From the NCBI GenBank assembly GCA_034370385.1, contig JAXMKZ010000005.1, positions 62,001 through 126,000 of the forward strand: DNA of 64,000 bases, in the 5' to 3' direction. The notes below the pieces were generated by a model. That model ran no database searches. It had not been told where the DNA came from and saw only the letters and a program-made list of their open reading frames with translations. Positions 36,518 through 46,223 of this stretch are shown in pieces; position 1 is the first letter of the stretch; the number at the start of each line of letters is the position of its first letter. Source of the DNA: Coriobacteriia bacterium. GTDB lineage: Bacteria; Actinomycetota; Coriobacteriia; Anaerosomatales; PHET01. A program made the translations under genes and the position numbers.

Positions 36518-37354
36518 CTACCTGACCTTGACGGGCACAGCCACTTCCGTGCCGTCCACGAAGTACGGCTGATCGGGGCTGTTGACCTTGTTCATCATGT
36601 CGAACTCGAAGATGCCCGCTGTGCCCAGGTCCGCGTGTACCGCTGCGAACAGGGTATCGGTGAGCGGCAGGGGGTAAAGCTCAACGGCGACGTCGGTGCT
36701 CTCGCCAGCAGGAATCTGCTGAAGGCCCACGCGAGCGCCAGGCGCACCATCCTCGTCCAGATGCATGACGATCCACGCCCCGCCGGGAGCCAGAACGCGC
36801 TTCACGGTGAGAGACTCCGTCTCTCCAGGCTGGTCCTCGACCTCGATCGCCGCAGTGCCCGCGTCGGCCTTCACGCCGAACTCGCGCACGGTGACCATCT
36901 TGGCGAGCTCCTTCTCGTCGACAAAGTACGGCCGATCAGGACTCATCGTCGGCGCCATCATGTCGAAGTCGAACTCGCCCTTCTCACCTCGGTCGGCGTG
37001 TATCGCAACGATGACCTTCTCGGTGCCGATCTCGTCGAGCTTGACCTTCACGTTGGTGGATTCGCCCTTCTTCACAGGCGCGATTCCCACCCGCATACCA
37101 GGCTTGCCGTTGTCGTCGAGGTGGACGACGATCCACGCGGCGCCGGGCGCAAGCACCCGGTCGATCGTCAGCTCAGTGGCACCTTGCTGCACCTCGGTCA
37201 CCTCGAGTTGCGCACTGTCTGCCGATGCGACGTAACCCCACACGTCGGGGTTCTCGCTCATCTCGGCGTCGGCCGGGTTTGAGACACAGCCGACAGCGAG
37301 AAGCATCAGAGCCAGTAGGGCAACCGCCGTAGCGGCAGTTCGAATACGGTTCAT
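36518..37354 (-). CDS. Lipoprotein with two DUF7282-like repeats
   Basis: The 278-residue product has a lipoprotein signal (LALMLLAVGC, lipobox Cys near residue 23) and two tandem repeats of about 110 residues. Each has VLAPGAAWIVVHLD or VLAPGGAWIVMHLD, an HAD segment, a EFDFDMM-like segment and a (D)QPYFVDG-like end, as in DUF7282 proteins. It starts 14 bp after the copA stop and is probably the last gene of the copper operon. It is exposed on the outer face of the membrane, and metal binding there is plausible but not shown. Confidence 0.75.
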   Translation of the reverse strand: MNRIRTAATAVALLALMLLAVGCVSNPADAEMSENPDVWGYVASADSAQLEVTEVQQGATELTIDRVLAPGAAWIVVHLDDNGKPGMRVGIAPVKKGESTNVKVKLDEIGTEKVIVAIHADRGEKGEFDFDMMAPTMSPDRPYFVDEKELAKMVTVREFGVKADAGTAAIEVEDQPGETESLTVKRVLAPGGAWIVMHLDEDGAPGARVGLQQIPAGESTDVAVELYPLPLTDTLFAAVHADLGTAGIFEFDMMNKVNSPDQPYFVDGTEVAVPVKVR

Positions 37355-37368
37355 CTCATGCCTCGTTT

Positions 37369-40296
37369 CTAGTTAGTGGTCTTGGTCAGGCTGGGCTTGA
37401 AGCGGCGCAGGAGCAGTGAGCTCGTCACGACGCTGACGCTGGAAAGCGCCATCGCCGCACCCGCAAGCTCGGGCTTAAGGAGCCCCAAGGCCGCTACGGG
37501 GATGCCCAGCGTGTTGTAGCCAAGCGCCCACACGAAGTTCTGCTTGATCTTGCGCATCGTCGCGCGCGACAGCTCGATCGCCGTCACCACGTCACGAAGG
37601 TCGTTCTTGATGAGCACGATGCCGCCGGTCTCCATGGCGACGTCGGTACCGGCACCCATGGCGATGCCGACATCGGCAGCCGCAAGTGCAGGAGTGTCAT
37701 TGATGCCGTCGCCCACCATGGCGACCGTCTTTCCGGCCGCCTGCAGCTTGGTGACCTCGTCGGCTTTGTGCTCCGGGAGCACCTCGGCCAGCACGTGGTC
37801 GGGTGCGATGCCGGCCTGAGCGGCGATCGCTTCGGCGGTCCGGCGGTTGTCTCCGGTGATCATGTAGACGTCGACGCCGATCTTGCCCAGGCGCGCGACC
37901 GCTTCGGCCGAACTCTCCTTCAGCGTGTCTGCCACGGCCACCATTCCGGCGAGCTTCGCGCCCTCGACCCCAACGAGCATGACGGTCTTGCCCTCGCCCT
38001 CCAGCGCGTGGATGCGCGACTCGAAGGCGGCGATGTCGATGCCCTCGCGAACCATGAGCTTGCGGTTGCCGAACGCCACACGTCGGTCCATCACGGTGCC
38101 GACGACCCCGTGACCGGGAACAGCCTCGAACCCTTCGACTGCGGGCACGTCAATCCCGTCGGCCTTCGCCCGTGCGACGACAGCCTCGGCAAGCGGGTGC
38201 TCGGAGTTGCGCTCGAGCGCGGCGGCCAGCGTGAACATCCGCGTGGCGTCGTGCCCTTCGGCGAGCTCGATGTCGGTGACCACGGGCTTACCGTGAGTCA
38301 GCGTTCCGGTCTTGTCGAACACGATCGCATCGATCTTGTAGGCGGTCTCGAGTGCTTCGCCGCTCTTGATGAGGATGCCGTTCTCAGCACCCTTGCCGGT
38401 GCCGACCATGATCGCCGTCGGTGTTGCCAGACCCAACGCGCACGGGCAGGCGATGACGACGACCGAGACACCGGTCAGCAGTGCCTTCACGAACGGGGTG
38501 ATCATCATGTAGAAGTCAGGGTCCACGAAGTTCGGGACGACGAACAGCCATGCGAGGAACGTCGCGAGCGCCACGGCGAGCACGGCGGGCACGAAGACAG
38601 CGCTTATGCGGTCGGCGAAACGCTGTACGGGCGCCTTGGAGCCCTGTGCGTCCTCGACCAGCTTCACGATCTGAGCCAGCGCGGTGTCCGAACCGACCTT
38701 GGTTGCTCGGAACCGGAAGCTGCCGAGCTTGTTCATCGTGGCGCCGATGACGGTGTCTCCGACGCCCTTCTCAACCGGAATAGACTCGCCGGTGAGCATC
38801 GACTCGTCCACAGCGGAGGTGCCTGTGACCACGACACCGTCAACCGGAACCTTCTCGCCGGGGCGCACCACGATGAGGTCGCCGACGACCACCTGCTCGA
38901 TGGCCACATCGATCTCTTCGCCGCCACGCACCACGCGCGCCGTCTTGGCCGCGAGGCCCATGAGCTTCTTGATGGCGTCGCCGGTGCGACCCTTCGCCCT
39001 GGCCTCGAGCAACTTGCCCAAGAGCACGAAGGTGATGAGCAGCGCCGACGTCTCGTAGAAGACGGGCTCCATCGCAAGCGACGGCACGAACGTCGCCGCA
39101 AGCGAGTAGAAGTATGCGGCCGACGTGCCCACCGCGATGAGTGTGTCCATGTTGCCGGACTTCTGCTTCAAGGCGCCCCAGGCGCCGCGGTAGAAGCGCG
39201 CTCCGGCGATGAACTGAACCGGGGTGGCCAGCAGGAACATCAGGTACTTGCCGACCATCATCGGATCCCAGGCGCCGCCGACGGTGTTGGCCAGGAACTC
39301 AGAGACCGCGAGCGGCACCGCCATCATGAACGGCGGCACCATGGCGATGAAGAGCAGCGGGAGCGACAGTGCGAGCGAGAAGATGAACATGCGCTTCTCG
39401 GCAGCGTAGGCGCTGGCATGCGCCTCGGCGGCGACATCCTCGCCGGACGAGCCAGGAATCGTGTCGACCTTGACGGTGGCGCTGTAGCCCGCGAGCTTGA
39501 CCGCCGCGATCAGATCGTCGATTCCGATGACGGTAGGGTCGAACTCGACCGTGCCCGTCTCGATGGCCAGGTTCACGTTGGCGCCCTGGACTCCGGGCAT
39601 CGCCATGAGCGCCTTCTCGATCAGCGCTGAACAGCTGGCGCAGTGCATGCCCGTGAGCGACAGCGTGACCTTGCCGGTCACCGTCCCGGACGCGGACTTC
39701 TTCGCGGTGAGCGGCGTGGCCGTGTACCCCAGCTTCGCCACCGCTTCAGCGATCGCCACCGCATCGACCTTCGCGGGGTCGAAGCGGGCGACGAGCTTCT
39801 CCGTGGCGAGGTTCACGTTCGCGCTCTCGACGCCGTCGGTCTTGGGCAGCGCCTTCTCGATGAGCGCCGAGCAGCTGGCGCAGGTCATGCCGCCGACTGC
39901 GAAGGTGAGCTCTTCGAACTCCGGTTCGGCCGAAGCGGCCGGCACCACCGCGGGCTGCGCCGCCGATTCGATGACGGGCGTATAGGGCGCATCGAGCACA
40001 GGGGTCACGGGGACCGGTGCCTCGATGGCATCCGCCCGAGGTGCCTGCTCCGCGCCCTCTTCGAGGACCAGCGGGTCGCCGGGCGTGAACCCCGCAGCCA
40101 CGATGGCATCGACGAGCGCGTCAGGGGACACGTCATGGTCGAGCGTCACGGTGAGCGTTCCTGCTTCGGCGTCGGCCGAGGCGTCGATGACACCCTCGAT
40201 CGCACGCGCGTTGCCGGTCACGAGCTTTTCGCACGCGCCGCAGTGCATGCCCTGAACGGACAGCGTACGGACGCGATAGGTGGTATCAGCAGGCAC
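37369..40296 (-). CDS. copA: Copper-translocating P1B-type ATPase with three HMA domains
   Basis: The 975-residue pump has three N-terminal heavy-metal domains: GMHCGAC near residue 17, GMTCASC near 137 and GMHCASC near 217. Eight membrane helices follow, with the CPC metal site ([12 protein letters not shown]), the phosphorylation motif DKTGTLTHG, the TGES-type actuator (LTGES) and the nucleotide-domain HP motif (SEHPLAEA) with [10 protein letters not shown]. It exports Cu(I) across the membrane using ATP. GTG 40296 is preferred over an upstream TTG because GGAGG lies just before it. The gene overlaps the small upstream gene by 11 bp. Confidence 0.96.
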   Translation of the reverse strand: MPADTTYRVRTLSVQGMHCGACEKLVTGNARAIEGVIDASADAEAGTLTVTLDHDVSPDALVDAIVAAGFTPGDPLVLEEGAEQAPRADAIEAPVPVTPVLDAPYTPVIESAAQPAVVPAASAEPEFEELTFAVGGMTCASCSALIEKALPKTDGVESANVNLATEKLVARFDPAKVDAVAIAEAVAKLGYTATPLTAKKSASGTVTGKVTLSLTGMHCASCSALIEKALMAMPGVQGANVNLAIETGTVEFDPTVIGIDDLIAAVKLAGYSATVKVDTIPGSSGEDVAAEAHASAYAAEKRMFIFSLALSLPLLFIAMVPPFMMAVPLAVSEFLANTVGGAWDPMMVGKYLMFLLATPVQFIAGARFYRGAWGALKQKSGNMDTLIAVGTSAAYFYSLAATFVPSLAMEPVFYETSALLITFVLLGKLLEARAKGRTGDAIKKLMGLAAKTARVVRGGEEIDVAIEQVVVGDLIVVRPGEKVPVDGVVVTGTSAVDESMLTGESIPVEKGVGDTVIGATMNKLGSFRFRATKVGSDTALAQIVKLVEDAQGSKAPVQRFADRISAVFVPAVLAVALATFLAWLFVVPNFVDPDFYMMITPFVKALLTGVSVVVIACPCALGLATPTAIMVGTGKGAENGILIKSGEALETAYKIDAIVFDKTGTLTHGKPVVTDIELAEGHDATRMFTLAAALERNSEHPLAEAVVARAKADGIDVPAVEGFEAVPGHGVVGTVMDRRVAFGNRKLMVREGIDIAAFESRIHALEGEGKTVMLVGVEGAKLAGMVAVADTLKESSAEAVARLGKIGVDVYMITGDNRRTAEAIAAQAGIAPDHVLAEVLPEHKADEVTKLQAAGKTVAMVGDGINDTPALAAADVGIAMGAGTDVAMETGGIVLIKNDLRDVVTAIELSRATMRKIKQNFVWALGYNTLGIPVAALGLLKPELAGAAMALSSVSVVTSSLLLRRFKPSLTKTTN

Positions 40297-40549
40297 GGGG
40301 GCCTCCAAACCCGGGGTCCTCGTCGTAGGCGATCTCCAGCGGATAGACGCCGGAGGCCTCGAGGGCCCTGACGAACGCTGCTTCGCCTGAGGTCGGCGCG
40401 AGGAACGCGGTCAGGTAACCCCGATCGTTGATGTCGTGGGCGATCACGTCGTCGCTGTCATCGAGCAGTAGGCCCAGCATGCTGAACGATCCCTGCCCTC
40501 CGGCGAGTCGTGCCCGCACCACATGTCCATTGAACTGTTCTGCGCACAT
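40286..40549 (-). CDS. Small protein of unknown function overlapping copA
   Basis: The 87-residue soluble protein starts [15 protein letters not shown] and contains [25 protein letters not shown] and ends PGFGGPRAC. It does not resemble CopZ (no CxxC metal motif near the N-terminus). GTGAGG lies upstream. It sits between a cupredoxin gene (8-bp gap) and copA (11-bp overlap), so it belongs to the copper operon. The role is unknown. Confidence 0.6.
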   Translation of the reverse strand: MCAEQFNGHVVRARLAGGQGSFSMLGLLLDDSDDVIAHDINDRGYLTAFLAPTSGEAAFVRALEASGVYPLEIAYDEDPGFGGPRAC

Positions 40550-40557
40550 GTTGGTAT

Positions 40558-41079
40558 CTACCTCACAACGATCTTGCCGAACACCATCTCCATGCCGCAC
40601 GCGAAGGTGTACTCGCCCGCATCGAGGGCGGCGAGCTTCACGGTGACCGGTCCGGCGGTGAGGTCCTCGAAGAAGTTGAGGTCCTTGCTCATAACCTGTG
40701 CGGTGCAGCCGGACGACTGCCCAAAGGTGATCTCGGCAGGCACGCCCGCTTCGAGCACGATGACGTTCGGGTCGTAGTAGCCCTTGGACAGGTCGATCTC
40801 GATGCGCTGGACGGATCCGTCAACGGTAGCGACGCCCTCGACGGGGTCGCCGGTGATGCCGTTGGCCGTCGGTGCGGTCGAGCCGCAGCAGGCGCATCCG
40901 GGCGTGGCCGAGGGGTCCGTCGCCGTCGCCGCAGGGGTCAATCCTTGAGAAGAAGCTGCATCCGCGGCCTGGACCGACCGGGCCGACGCGAACCGGTAGG
41001 CACCGAAGAACGCGGTCACGATGACGATCGCGATGATGACGTAGCGAGCGGTTCCGCTGGTGGTGGTTTGGCTTGCCAT
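40558..41079 (-). CDS. Membrane-anchored cupredoxin-domain protein
   Basis: The 173-residue product has one N-terminal helix (about 12-30), a linker with a GCACCG cysteine cluster (near residue 62), and a cupredoxin-like domain (YYDPNVIVLEAGVPAEITFGQSSGCTAQVM ... AGEYTFACGMEMVFGKIVV). The Cys and Met ligands in the last segment and the earlier Cys point to copper binding on the outside of the membrane. AGGAG precedes the ATG. It is probably a copper chaperone or sink working with CopA. Confidence 0.85.
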   Translation of the reverse strand: MASQTTTSGTARYVIIAIVIVTAFFGAYRFASARSVQAADAASSQGLTPAATATDPSATPGCACCGSTAPTANGITGDPVEGVATVDGSVQRIEIDLSKGYYDPNVIVLEAGVPAEITFGQSSGCTAQVMSKDLNFFEDLTAGPVTVKLAALDAGEYTFACGMEMVFGKIVVR

Positions 41080-41105
41080 GGTCTGAGTGCTCCTTAGTCC
41101 GTTGG

Positions 41106-42428
41106 TTAGTTGAACATTCCGCCGAGCGCCATGCCGGCGAAGATGGCCGCCCCGATGGCGACAGCGATGATGATCACTTCAGTCGGGTTGAATCCGAGAA
41201 AGCCCGAGGGCTGCTCGGTCTGAGCCGGAGCCGATCGTGCGTGCTGAGCGGATCCGTTAGGGCCGATCGATGCACCCGACGGGGAGGCGAGACGCCGGTC
41301 GCGACGGTTCGCGACCCACAGCGCAGCTCCGGCGGCGATGCCGGCCGCGAGCAGCCACAGCAACGGAGAGGCGCCGCTTGCGCCACCGCCACCGCCGCCA
41401 ACGATGAGCTGGCCCGACATCATGCCCATACCGCAGGTGAGTGTGTAGGTTCCCGCCTTGGCAGCCGGAAGCTCGACGGCCGTGACCGCGAACGGAGCGA
41501 CGTCAACAAGCACGCCGAGCTGCGGCAACGCGACTTGATCGGAGCACGCCGAGTCCTCGCGCCGATCGACCATGATCCGCACGGGGGTGTCTGCCGGAAT
41601 CTGTATGGCCGCCGGCACGAACTGGACGTTCTCGATGACGAGCGGTATCTCGACGACGCCGTCGGCGCCCTTCGTATACTCGCCCGCGTCAGCGATGGGC
41701 CCACCGAGCACCGCGGCCTTCACGCTGTTGAAGTTCACCGGCGCCCCCGTGAGCATGAGCCCACGGTTGATGAAGACGAGCCCGAAGATGATGACGCCGA
41801 CGGCGAGCACCATCATCATGCGTTCCTTCCACACCCGCGGGATCATCGATCCGGCGGTGCCGAAGGCGATCATCAGCGGTGCGGTGCCCAGTCCGAAGGC
41901 CGCCATTCCGAGCGCTCCGGTGGCGGCGCTGCCCGACGCGGCAGCGGTGACTTGGGCGGCCATGAGCGGGCCACACGGCAGCAGTCCGGTCAGCAGACCG
42001 AACATGACCGGAGTGGCCAGGGTGCCCTCGCCGGCCTCAGCGTCCGAGTTGGCCTTGCGGCGCAGCTTCATGAGCGCGGTCATCACGAACCTGGGCGGAC
42101 GCGGATTGAAGCGGGCTGCCCACCGGACCTTGCCGGTCATCCCCAGGCCGAGCACGATCATGAACGCGCCCGCCAGGTACATGACGTAGGGACGCAGAGC
42201 ATCAAAGTTGATGAATGCGCCCAGGGCGCCGAGCAACAGACCGACGAGCATGTAGCTCACGATCTTCGCGCCTTGGTAGGCGAAGTTCGGGGTCAGCCGG
42301 CGGTACCACGGACCATCCTCATCAGCCTTGACGGCATAGGTGAGAACGAGCGGGCCGCACATCGACACACAGTGAAGACTGGTGCCAAGGCCAAGCACGA
42401 GCATCGAAACGATGTAGGGAAACTCCAC
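41106..42428 (-). CDS. TauE/SafE-type membrane protein fused to a cupredoxin domain
   Basis: The 440-residue product has an N-terminal six-helix domain of the SafE/UreH-like type, with the diagnostic SLHCVSMCGPL near residue 18 and LTGLLPCGPLMAAQ. A cupredoxin-like domain follows (about 265-345; VQFVPAAIQIPADTPVRIMVDRREDSACSDQV ... GTYTLTCGMGMMSGQLIV), then a Gly-rich linker, a helix and a final hydrophobic segment. The Cys/Met residues suggest transport or delivery of copper. It heads the copper operon, and GAGGAG precedes its GTG. The substrate is inferred. Confidence 0.85.
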   Translation of the reverse strand: MEFPYIVSMLVLGLGTSLHCVSMCGPLVLTYAVKADEDGPWYRRLTPNFAYQGAKIVSYMLVGLLLGALGAFINFDALRPYVMYLAGAFMIVLGLGMTGKVRWAARFNPRPPRFVMTALMKLRRKANSDAEAGEGTLATPVMFGLLTGLLPCGPLMAAQVTAAASGSAATGALGMAAFGLGTAPLMIAFGTAGSMIPRVWKERMMMVLAVGVIIFGLVFINRGLMLTGAPVNFNSVKAAVLGGPIADAGEYTKGADGVVEIPLVIENVQFVPAAIQIPADTPVRIMVDRREDSACSDQVALPQLGVLVDVAPFAVTAVELPAAKAGTYTLTCGMGMMSGQLIVGGGGGGASGASPLLWLLAAGIAAGAALWVANRRDRRLASPSGASIGPNGSAQHARSAPAQTEQPSGFLGFNPTEVIIIAVAIGAAIFAGMALGGMFN

Positions 42429-42536
42429 GTGGATTCTCCTCGGGAATCGGAATCAGCGGCGCGCACGCCCACGAGGGCAGGTGCCACGCCAAGTCCAGTA
42501 CCGTCCACGTCTGAGCGGACGGCATCCGAGGAGCGA

Positions 42537-42902
42537 TCAGAGCCTGAGGCGTTGTCCGAGCGGTGGCTCGGGGGGCGGTGGTGGCGCGAGCTCCACCACG
42601 AACACCGGCTTCGAAGCGAAGGCCGGCATCATCAAAGCTACGGCCGCGACGAGCGCGCCGAGTAGCGAGAGTGTGAGCGAGTCGGCCCCGGCCGGGACCA
42701 CTGCTGCAGGCGAGGAGCTGAACACGTACTCGCCGCCACAATCCGAGAACAGACCCGCGCTCATCTGCATCCCGAACGGCCGGGCGCCACCCATGTCCAT
42801 CGAACAGCCGACCATGCGACAGGTCGGCACCGCAACAGCGAGCACCGCCAGAACCACGGCGAGCGCGATGAGGGCCTTTCGGCTTGTGAGTAGCGCGTTC
42901 AT
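42537..42902 (-). CDS. Membrane protein with Met/Cys-rich loop
   Basis: From ATG 42902 the product has 121 residues: an N-terminal helix, a loop with CRMVGCSMDMGG and MQMSAGLFSDCGG, a second helix and a Pro-rich tail. The Met/Cys content of the loop fits copper or other soft-metal binding. It lies between the nickel transporter gene and the TauE/SafE gene, 108 bp upstream of the latter. Alternative start is GTG 42941. No family recognised. Confidence 0.6.
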   Translation of the reverse strand: MNALLTSRKALIALAVVLAVLAVAVPTCRMVGCSMDMGGARPFGMQMSAGLFSDCGGEYVFSSSPAAVVPAGADSLTLSLLGALVAAVALMMPAFASKPVFVVELAPPPPPEPPLGQRLRL

Positions 42903-42951
42903 GCCGCCCGTACTGCAAGACGTGTGCCGAACGAGTTGCACCTTCGTGATA

Positions 42952-44001
42952 CTAGGACGCCGCCGGGTCCGCAGGTGGCCCGCCCTTGCGTCGGCGCAGG
43001 GCGAACCCGGCGCCGACGGCGATCAGCAGCACGGCCCCGGCACCCACCAGACCCGACGTAGTGGTGCCCACATCCACGGCCGACCCGCTCGCAGCGCCCA
43101 CTTCTTCGGTCTGCGCGCCGTCGGTGGGAAACGCGTAGTCCGGCAGCACGGCGGTGAGCCCTTGGAACTCAGCGAGGGCGGCGTGGACACCGGCCGGCGC
43201 CTCAAGCTCTGCGGTTCCGGCAACCTTCTCGATCGACCACTCAAGACCGTCCGAGTACGGCGATGCGAACCACGAGAGAAGGCCGCCGGCTACCACGGCC
43301 GCGATCGCCAGGCCGACGATCACCGTCCGAAGTCTCAGTCCGGCCACGGAGTCGCGATTCGACGTGCGGGTAAGTAGCTCAGGCTGAGCAATCGACACGA
43401 AGAACACGACCGCGCCGGTGACGAACCCCTCAACGATACCGATCGCGAGATGGATGGGCTGCATGAGCGCGAGAAACGCCGTGAACGGTAGCGCGCTGAT
43501 CCCCGAAAACAGCGTCTGAAGGACCACGGCGAACGACCCGAGCTGCAGCGCCGCGACCGCCGCGATGATGGCGCCGCTGACCACGCGGAACTTGCTCGTC
43601 GCATCCCCCGCGATGGGCTTGTAGATGAACGGGTAGGCGACGAACGCCGGGAAGAACCCGAGGTTGAAGATGTTGGACCCGAGAGCGAGCAACCCGCCGT
43701 CACCGAAGAAGAGCGCTTGGACGGTGAGTACCGAAGCCATCACGATGAACGCTGCGTGGGGTCCCAGCAGAATGGCCAGTATCAGTCCGCCCCCGAGATG
43801 CCCGCTCGACCCCGTGCCCGGAATCGTGAAGTTCAACATCTGCGATGCGAAGATGAAGGCGCCGGCGACTCCCATGAGCGGGATGCGGGCCGCGTCGTTC
43901 TCCTCCCTCACTTTCTTGGCGCAGTAGACCGTCGTGACGGCGGTGGCGGCCCACATGGTGGCGCCGACAGCGGGTGAAAGCAGTGCGTCTGCCATGTGCA
44001 T
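42952..44001 (-). CDS. cbiM: ECF nickel/cobalt transporter substrate-binding subunit (CbiM/NikMN fusion)
   Basis: The family needs an N-terminal Met-His to coordinate the metal. ATG 44001 gives [13 protein letters not shown], so I prefer it to ATG 44016, which would add five residues. The 349-residue product has the CbiM membrane core ([26 protein letters not shown] with ligand His residues, [14 protein letters not shown]) and, at the C-terminal end, an additional module like CbiN/NikN ([16 protein letters not shown]). The divergent NikR makes nickel the likelier cargo. Confidence 0.9.
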   Translation of the reverse strand: MHMADALLSPAVGATMWAATAVTTVYCAKKVREENDAARIPLMGVAGAFIFASQMLNFTIPGTGSSGHLGGGLILAILLGPHAAFIVMASVLTVQALFFGDGGLLALGSNIFNLGFFPAFVAYPFIYKPIAGDATSKFRVVSGAIIAAVAALQLGSFAVVLQTLFSGISALPFTAFLALMQPIHLAIGIVEGFVTGAVVFFVSIAQPELLTRTSNRDSVAGLRLRTVIVGLAIAAVVAGGLLSWFASPYSDGLEWSIEKVAGTAELEAPAGVHAALAEFQGLTAVLPDYAFPTDGAQTEEVGAASGSAVDVGTTTSGLVGAGAVLLIAVGAGFALRRRKGGPPADPAAS

Positions 44002-44053
44002 CTGTGGACTCTCCATTCCGCGCGTTCTTGTCGAAGTCGTATCCCATGGGTGT

Positions 44054-44072
44054 CACGCATCACCAATGCGTG
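44054..44072. promoter_or_regulatory. Inverted repeat upstream of cbiM
   Basis: CACGCAT and ATGCGTG are perfect 7-bp arms around a 5-base centre, 53 bp upstream of the cbiM start. It may be a second regulator site or an overlapping promoter element for the transporter gene. Confidence 0.4.
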
Positions 44073-44158
44073 CTACGCTCGAGCTCAGGTTCACCTCCCC
44101 GCGGCATGCTGTCAAGCATCCTGGGGCAGTTCGCACGAATTCGTGACCGCATGTTCCC

Positions 44159-44192
44159 GTCATGGCACGCAGCCGATGGACCGTGCCATGAC
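44159..44192. promoter_or_regulatory. Putative NikR operator upstream of nikR
   Basis: GTCATGGCACG and CGTGCCATGAC are perfect 11-bp arms with a 12-bp spacer. Inside them, ATGGCA-N16-TGCCAT has the 6-16-6 geometry known for the E. coli NikR operator. It lies 23 bp before the nikR start, between the divergent nikR and cbiM genes. Confidence 0.6.
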
Positions 44193-44214
44193 CTGCGCGA
44201 AAGGAGCGTCTCTG

Positions 44215-44634
44215 ATGTCGGAGATAGTGCGTTTCGGAGTTTCGACCGATGAGCGGCTGTTGGAGCGATTCGACGCGCTCATCGCCCAGAAGGGATACGT
44301 CAACCGCTCTGAAGCGGTGCGCGACCTGATTCGCAATGCGCTCGTCGAGGAGCAGTGGAGCGGCGGCGAGGGTGAGGCGGTCGGAACGGTGACGTTGGTC
44401 TACGACCACCACTCCACCGATCTGGCCGACAAGCTCACCGAGCACCAACACTCACACCACGAAGAGGTCATCTCCACGCTCCACATCCACCTCGACTCCC
44501 ACAACTGCTTGGAGGTCGCGGTGCTTCGGGGCTCCGTGGATGTCATCAAGCACATCGCTGACGGGTTGATCGGTACCAAGGGTGTCAAGCACGGCAAGTT
44601 CGTGGCCACCACCACCGGCGACGACCTGGTCTAG
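44215..44634 (+). CDS. nikR: Nickel-responsive regulator
   Basis: The 139-residue product has an N-terminal ribbon-helix-helix ([37 protein letters not shown]) and a C-terminal ACT-like nickel domain with the ligand set seen in NikR ([37 protein letters not shown], three His and one Cys). AAAGGAG precedes ATG 44215. It represses nickel uptake genes when nickel is high. It is divergent from cbiM and first in the operon with cbiQ and cbiO. Confidence 0.95.
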   Translation: MSEIVRFGVSTDERLLERFDALIAQKGYVNRSEAVRDLIRNALVEEQWSGGEGEAVGTVTLVYDHHSTDLADKLTEHQHSHHEEVISTLHIHLDSHNCLEVAVLRGSVDVIKHIADGLIGTKGVKHGKFVATTTGDDLV

Positions 44635-44645
44635 GGCGAGAGGCC

Positions 44646-45458
44646 ATGTCCGCCATCGAATCCGGCATGTACCAACTGGGCTGGCTCGACCAGTTCTCAC
44701 GCGGCGACACCCCACTGCACCGGATAGACCCGCGAGCGAAAGTGCTCGCCACCTTCGTCTTCTTGGTCTGCGTCGTCTCGTTCGACCAGTACGACCTGCT
44801 GGCCTTGGCCCCGTTCGCGCTCTTCCCGATAGCTTTGGCCAGCCAGAGCGGCATGCCCGGACGCGAGCTGTGGAAGCGCCTTGCGGCCGTGGCTCCGTTC
44901 GCCGTGCTCGTCGGTGCGCTCAACCCGTTCTTCGACACCGAGGCCGTCGTCCAAATCGGGTCGGTGGTGATATCGGGCGGGGTCTTGAGCTGGATGACGA
45001 TCATCGCCCGCTTCCTGCTGACAACGAGCGTGGCGCTGATCCTCATCGCCACGACGGGGATGGCCGGGGTCTGCGCCGGCCTTGAGAAGCTCGGGCTGCC
45101 CGATGTCCTATCGACCCAGTTGCTGCTCCTCTACCGCTACCTCTTCGTCCTGGCTGAGGAGATCATGCGCATGGCGCGTGCCCGGTCGCTGCGCTCCTTC
45201 GGCAGCAAGGGCATGGGGCCGACCGTGTACGCGAGCATGCTCGGTCACCTGCTCATTCGCACGGTTGCCCGCGCACAACGCGTCTACAACGCGATGAGCT
45301 GCCGGGGCTTCGATGGCCGCGTCCGAACCATGCGCGTGCTCAAGATGCGCCGCGCTGACTGGGTCTTCCTCGCAGGATGGTCTGCGGCGTTCGTCGTCTT
45401 CCGCACGGTGAACATCTCCGTGCTGCTTGGCAACCTGATCACGGGAGTCCTCTCATGA
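44646..45458 (+). CDS. cbiQ: ECF transporter transmembrane (T) component
   Basis: The 270-residue membrane protein starts in the cytoplasm with GDTPLHRIDPRAKVLATFVFLV, a typical CbiQ motif. The two coupling-helix motifs appear as MARARSLR and YNAMSCRGFDGRVR, matching the Ala-Arg-Gly-type signatures. It links the substrate subunit to the ATPase. The gene follows nikR by 11 bp, and its stop overlaps cbiO as ATGA. Confidence 0.93.
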   Translation: MSAIESGMYQLGWLDQFSRGDTPLHRIDPRAKVLATFVFLVCVVSFDQYDLLALAPFALFPIALASQSGMPGRELWKRLAAVAPFAVLVGALNPFFDTEAVVQIGSVVISGGVLSWMTIIARFLLTTSVALILIATTGMAGVCAGLEKLGLPDVLSTQLLLLYRYLFVLAEEIMRMARARSLRSFGSKGMGPTVYASMLGHLLIRTVARAQRVYNAMSCRGFDGRVRTMRVLKMRRADWVFLAGWSAAFVVFRTVNISVLLGNLITGVLS

Positions 45459-46210
45459 GCCATCACTCCATCTCCGTGTGCGCCCTCGGCTTCGCCTATC
45501 CGGACGGCACCCGCGCGTTGACCGACGTCTCCTTCGAGGTGGGGCACGGCGAATCGATTGCCCTGGTCGGTGCGAACGGCGCAGGCAAGTCGACACTGCT
45601 CGCCCATCTCAACGGCTTGCACGAAGCGCAGGAAGGGTCCGTGCGAATCGGCGAGGTTCCGCTGGCCAAGGAGACGCTCGCTGATGTCCGCAAGACCGTG
45701 GGGATGGTGTTCCAAGACCCCGACGACCAGCTGTTCATGCCGACGGTGCGCGAGGACGTCGCGTTCGGACCGATGAACCTCGGGCTACCGACCGAGTGCA
45801 TCGTGGAGCGCGTCGACGACGCACTGGCCCGCGTGGGCGCTTCCGACCTCGCCGAGCGCCCACCCTATCGCCTGTCAGGCGGCGAGAAGCGCGCGGTCGC
45901 GATCGCCACCGTGCTTGCGATGAAGCCCAGCATTCTCGTCTTGGACGAGCCGTCGAGTGACCTCGATCCGCGCGCGCGCAGGCGACTCATCGAGCTGCTC
46001 AAGTCGTTCGAGCACACGAAGATCATCGCGACACACGACCTCGATCTGGCCGTCGAACTGTGCGAGCGCACCATCGTGATGCGCGATGGCGCGCTCGTGG
46101 CCGATGGTCCCACGAGCGAGGTCTTCGCAGACGAGCCACTACTCGAACAGTCCGGGCTGGAACAGCCGTGGTCGTTGCGCGGGTGCGCGGCTTGCGGGGC
46201 CACACGATGA
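45455..46210 (+). CDS. cbiO: ECF transporter ATP-binding protein
   Basis: The 251-residue ATPase has Walker A GANGAGKST, the Q-loop in MVFQDPDDQLF, a variant signature LSGGEKRAVA, Walker B ILVLDEPSSDLD and a switch His in IIATHDLDLAVEL. These are typical of CbiO/NikO. The C-terminal CAACG near the end is unusual and could bind metal. The open frame starts upstream but only the ATG at 45455 gives the family N-terminus. Confidence 0.93.
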   Translation: MSHHSISVCALGFAYPDGTRALTDVSFEVGHGESIALVGANGAGKSTLLAHLNGLHEAQEGSVRIGEVPLAKETLADVRKTVGMVFQDPDDQLFMPTVREDVAFGPMNLGLPTECIVERVDDALARVGASDLAERPPYRLSGGEKRAVAIATVLAMKPSILVLDEPSSDLDPRARRRLIELLKSFEHTKIIATHDLDLAVELCERTIVMRDGALVADGPTSEVFADEPLLEQSGLEQPWSLRGCAACGATR

Positions 46211-46223
46211 CTCCGCCGGTGGG

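Noticed and set aside
37768-39630. 620-codon open frame antisense to copA
   Set aside because: CopA has every family motif in its own frame; this frame is a codon-bias shadow.
41073-42665. 530-codon plus-strand frame across the copper operon
   Set aside because: Antisense to the SafE-cupredoxin and Met/Cys-rich genes; composition is Arg/His/Glu-rich as in other shadows.
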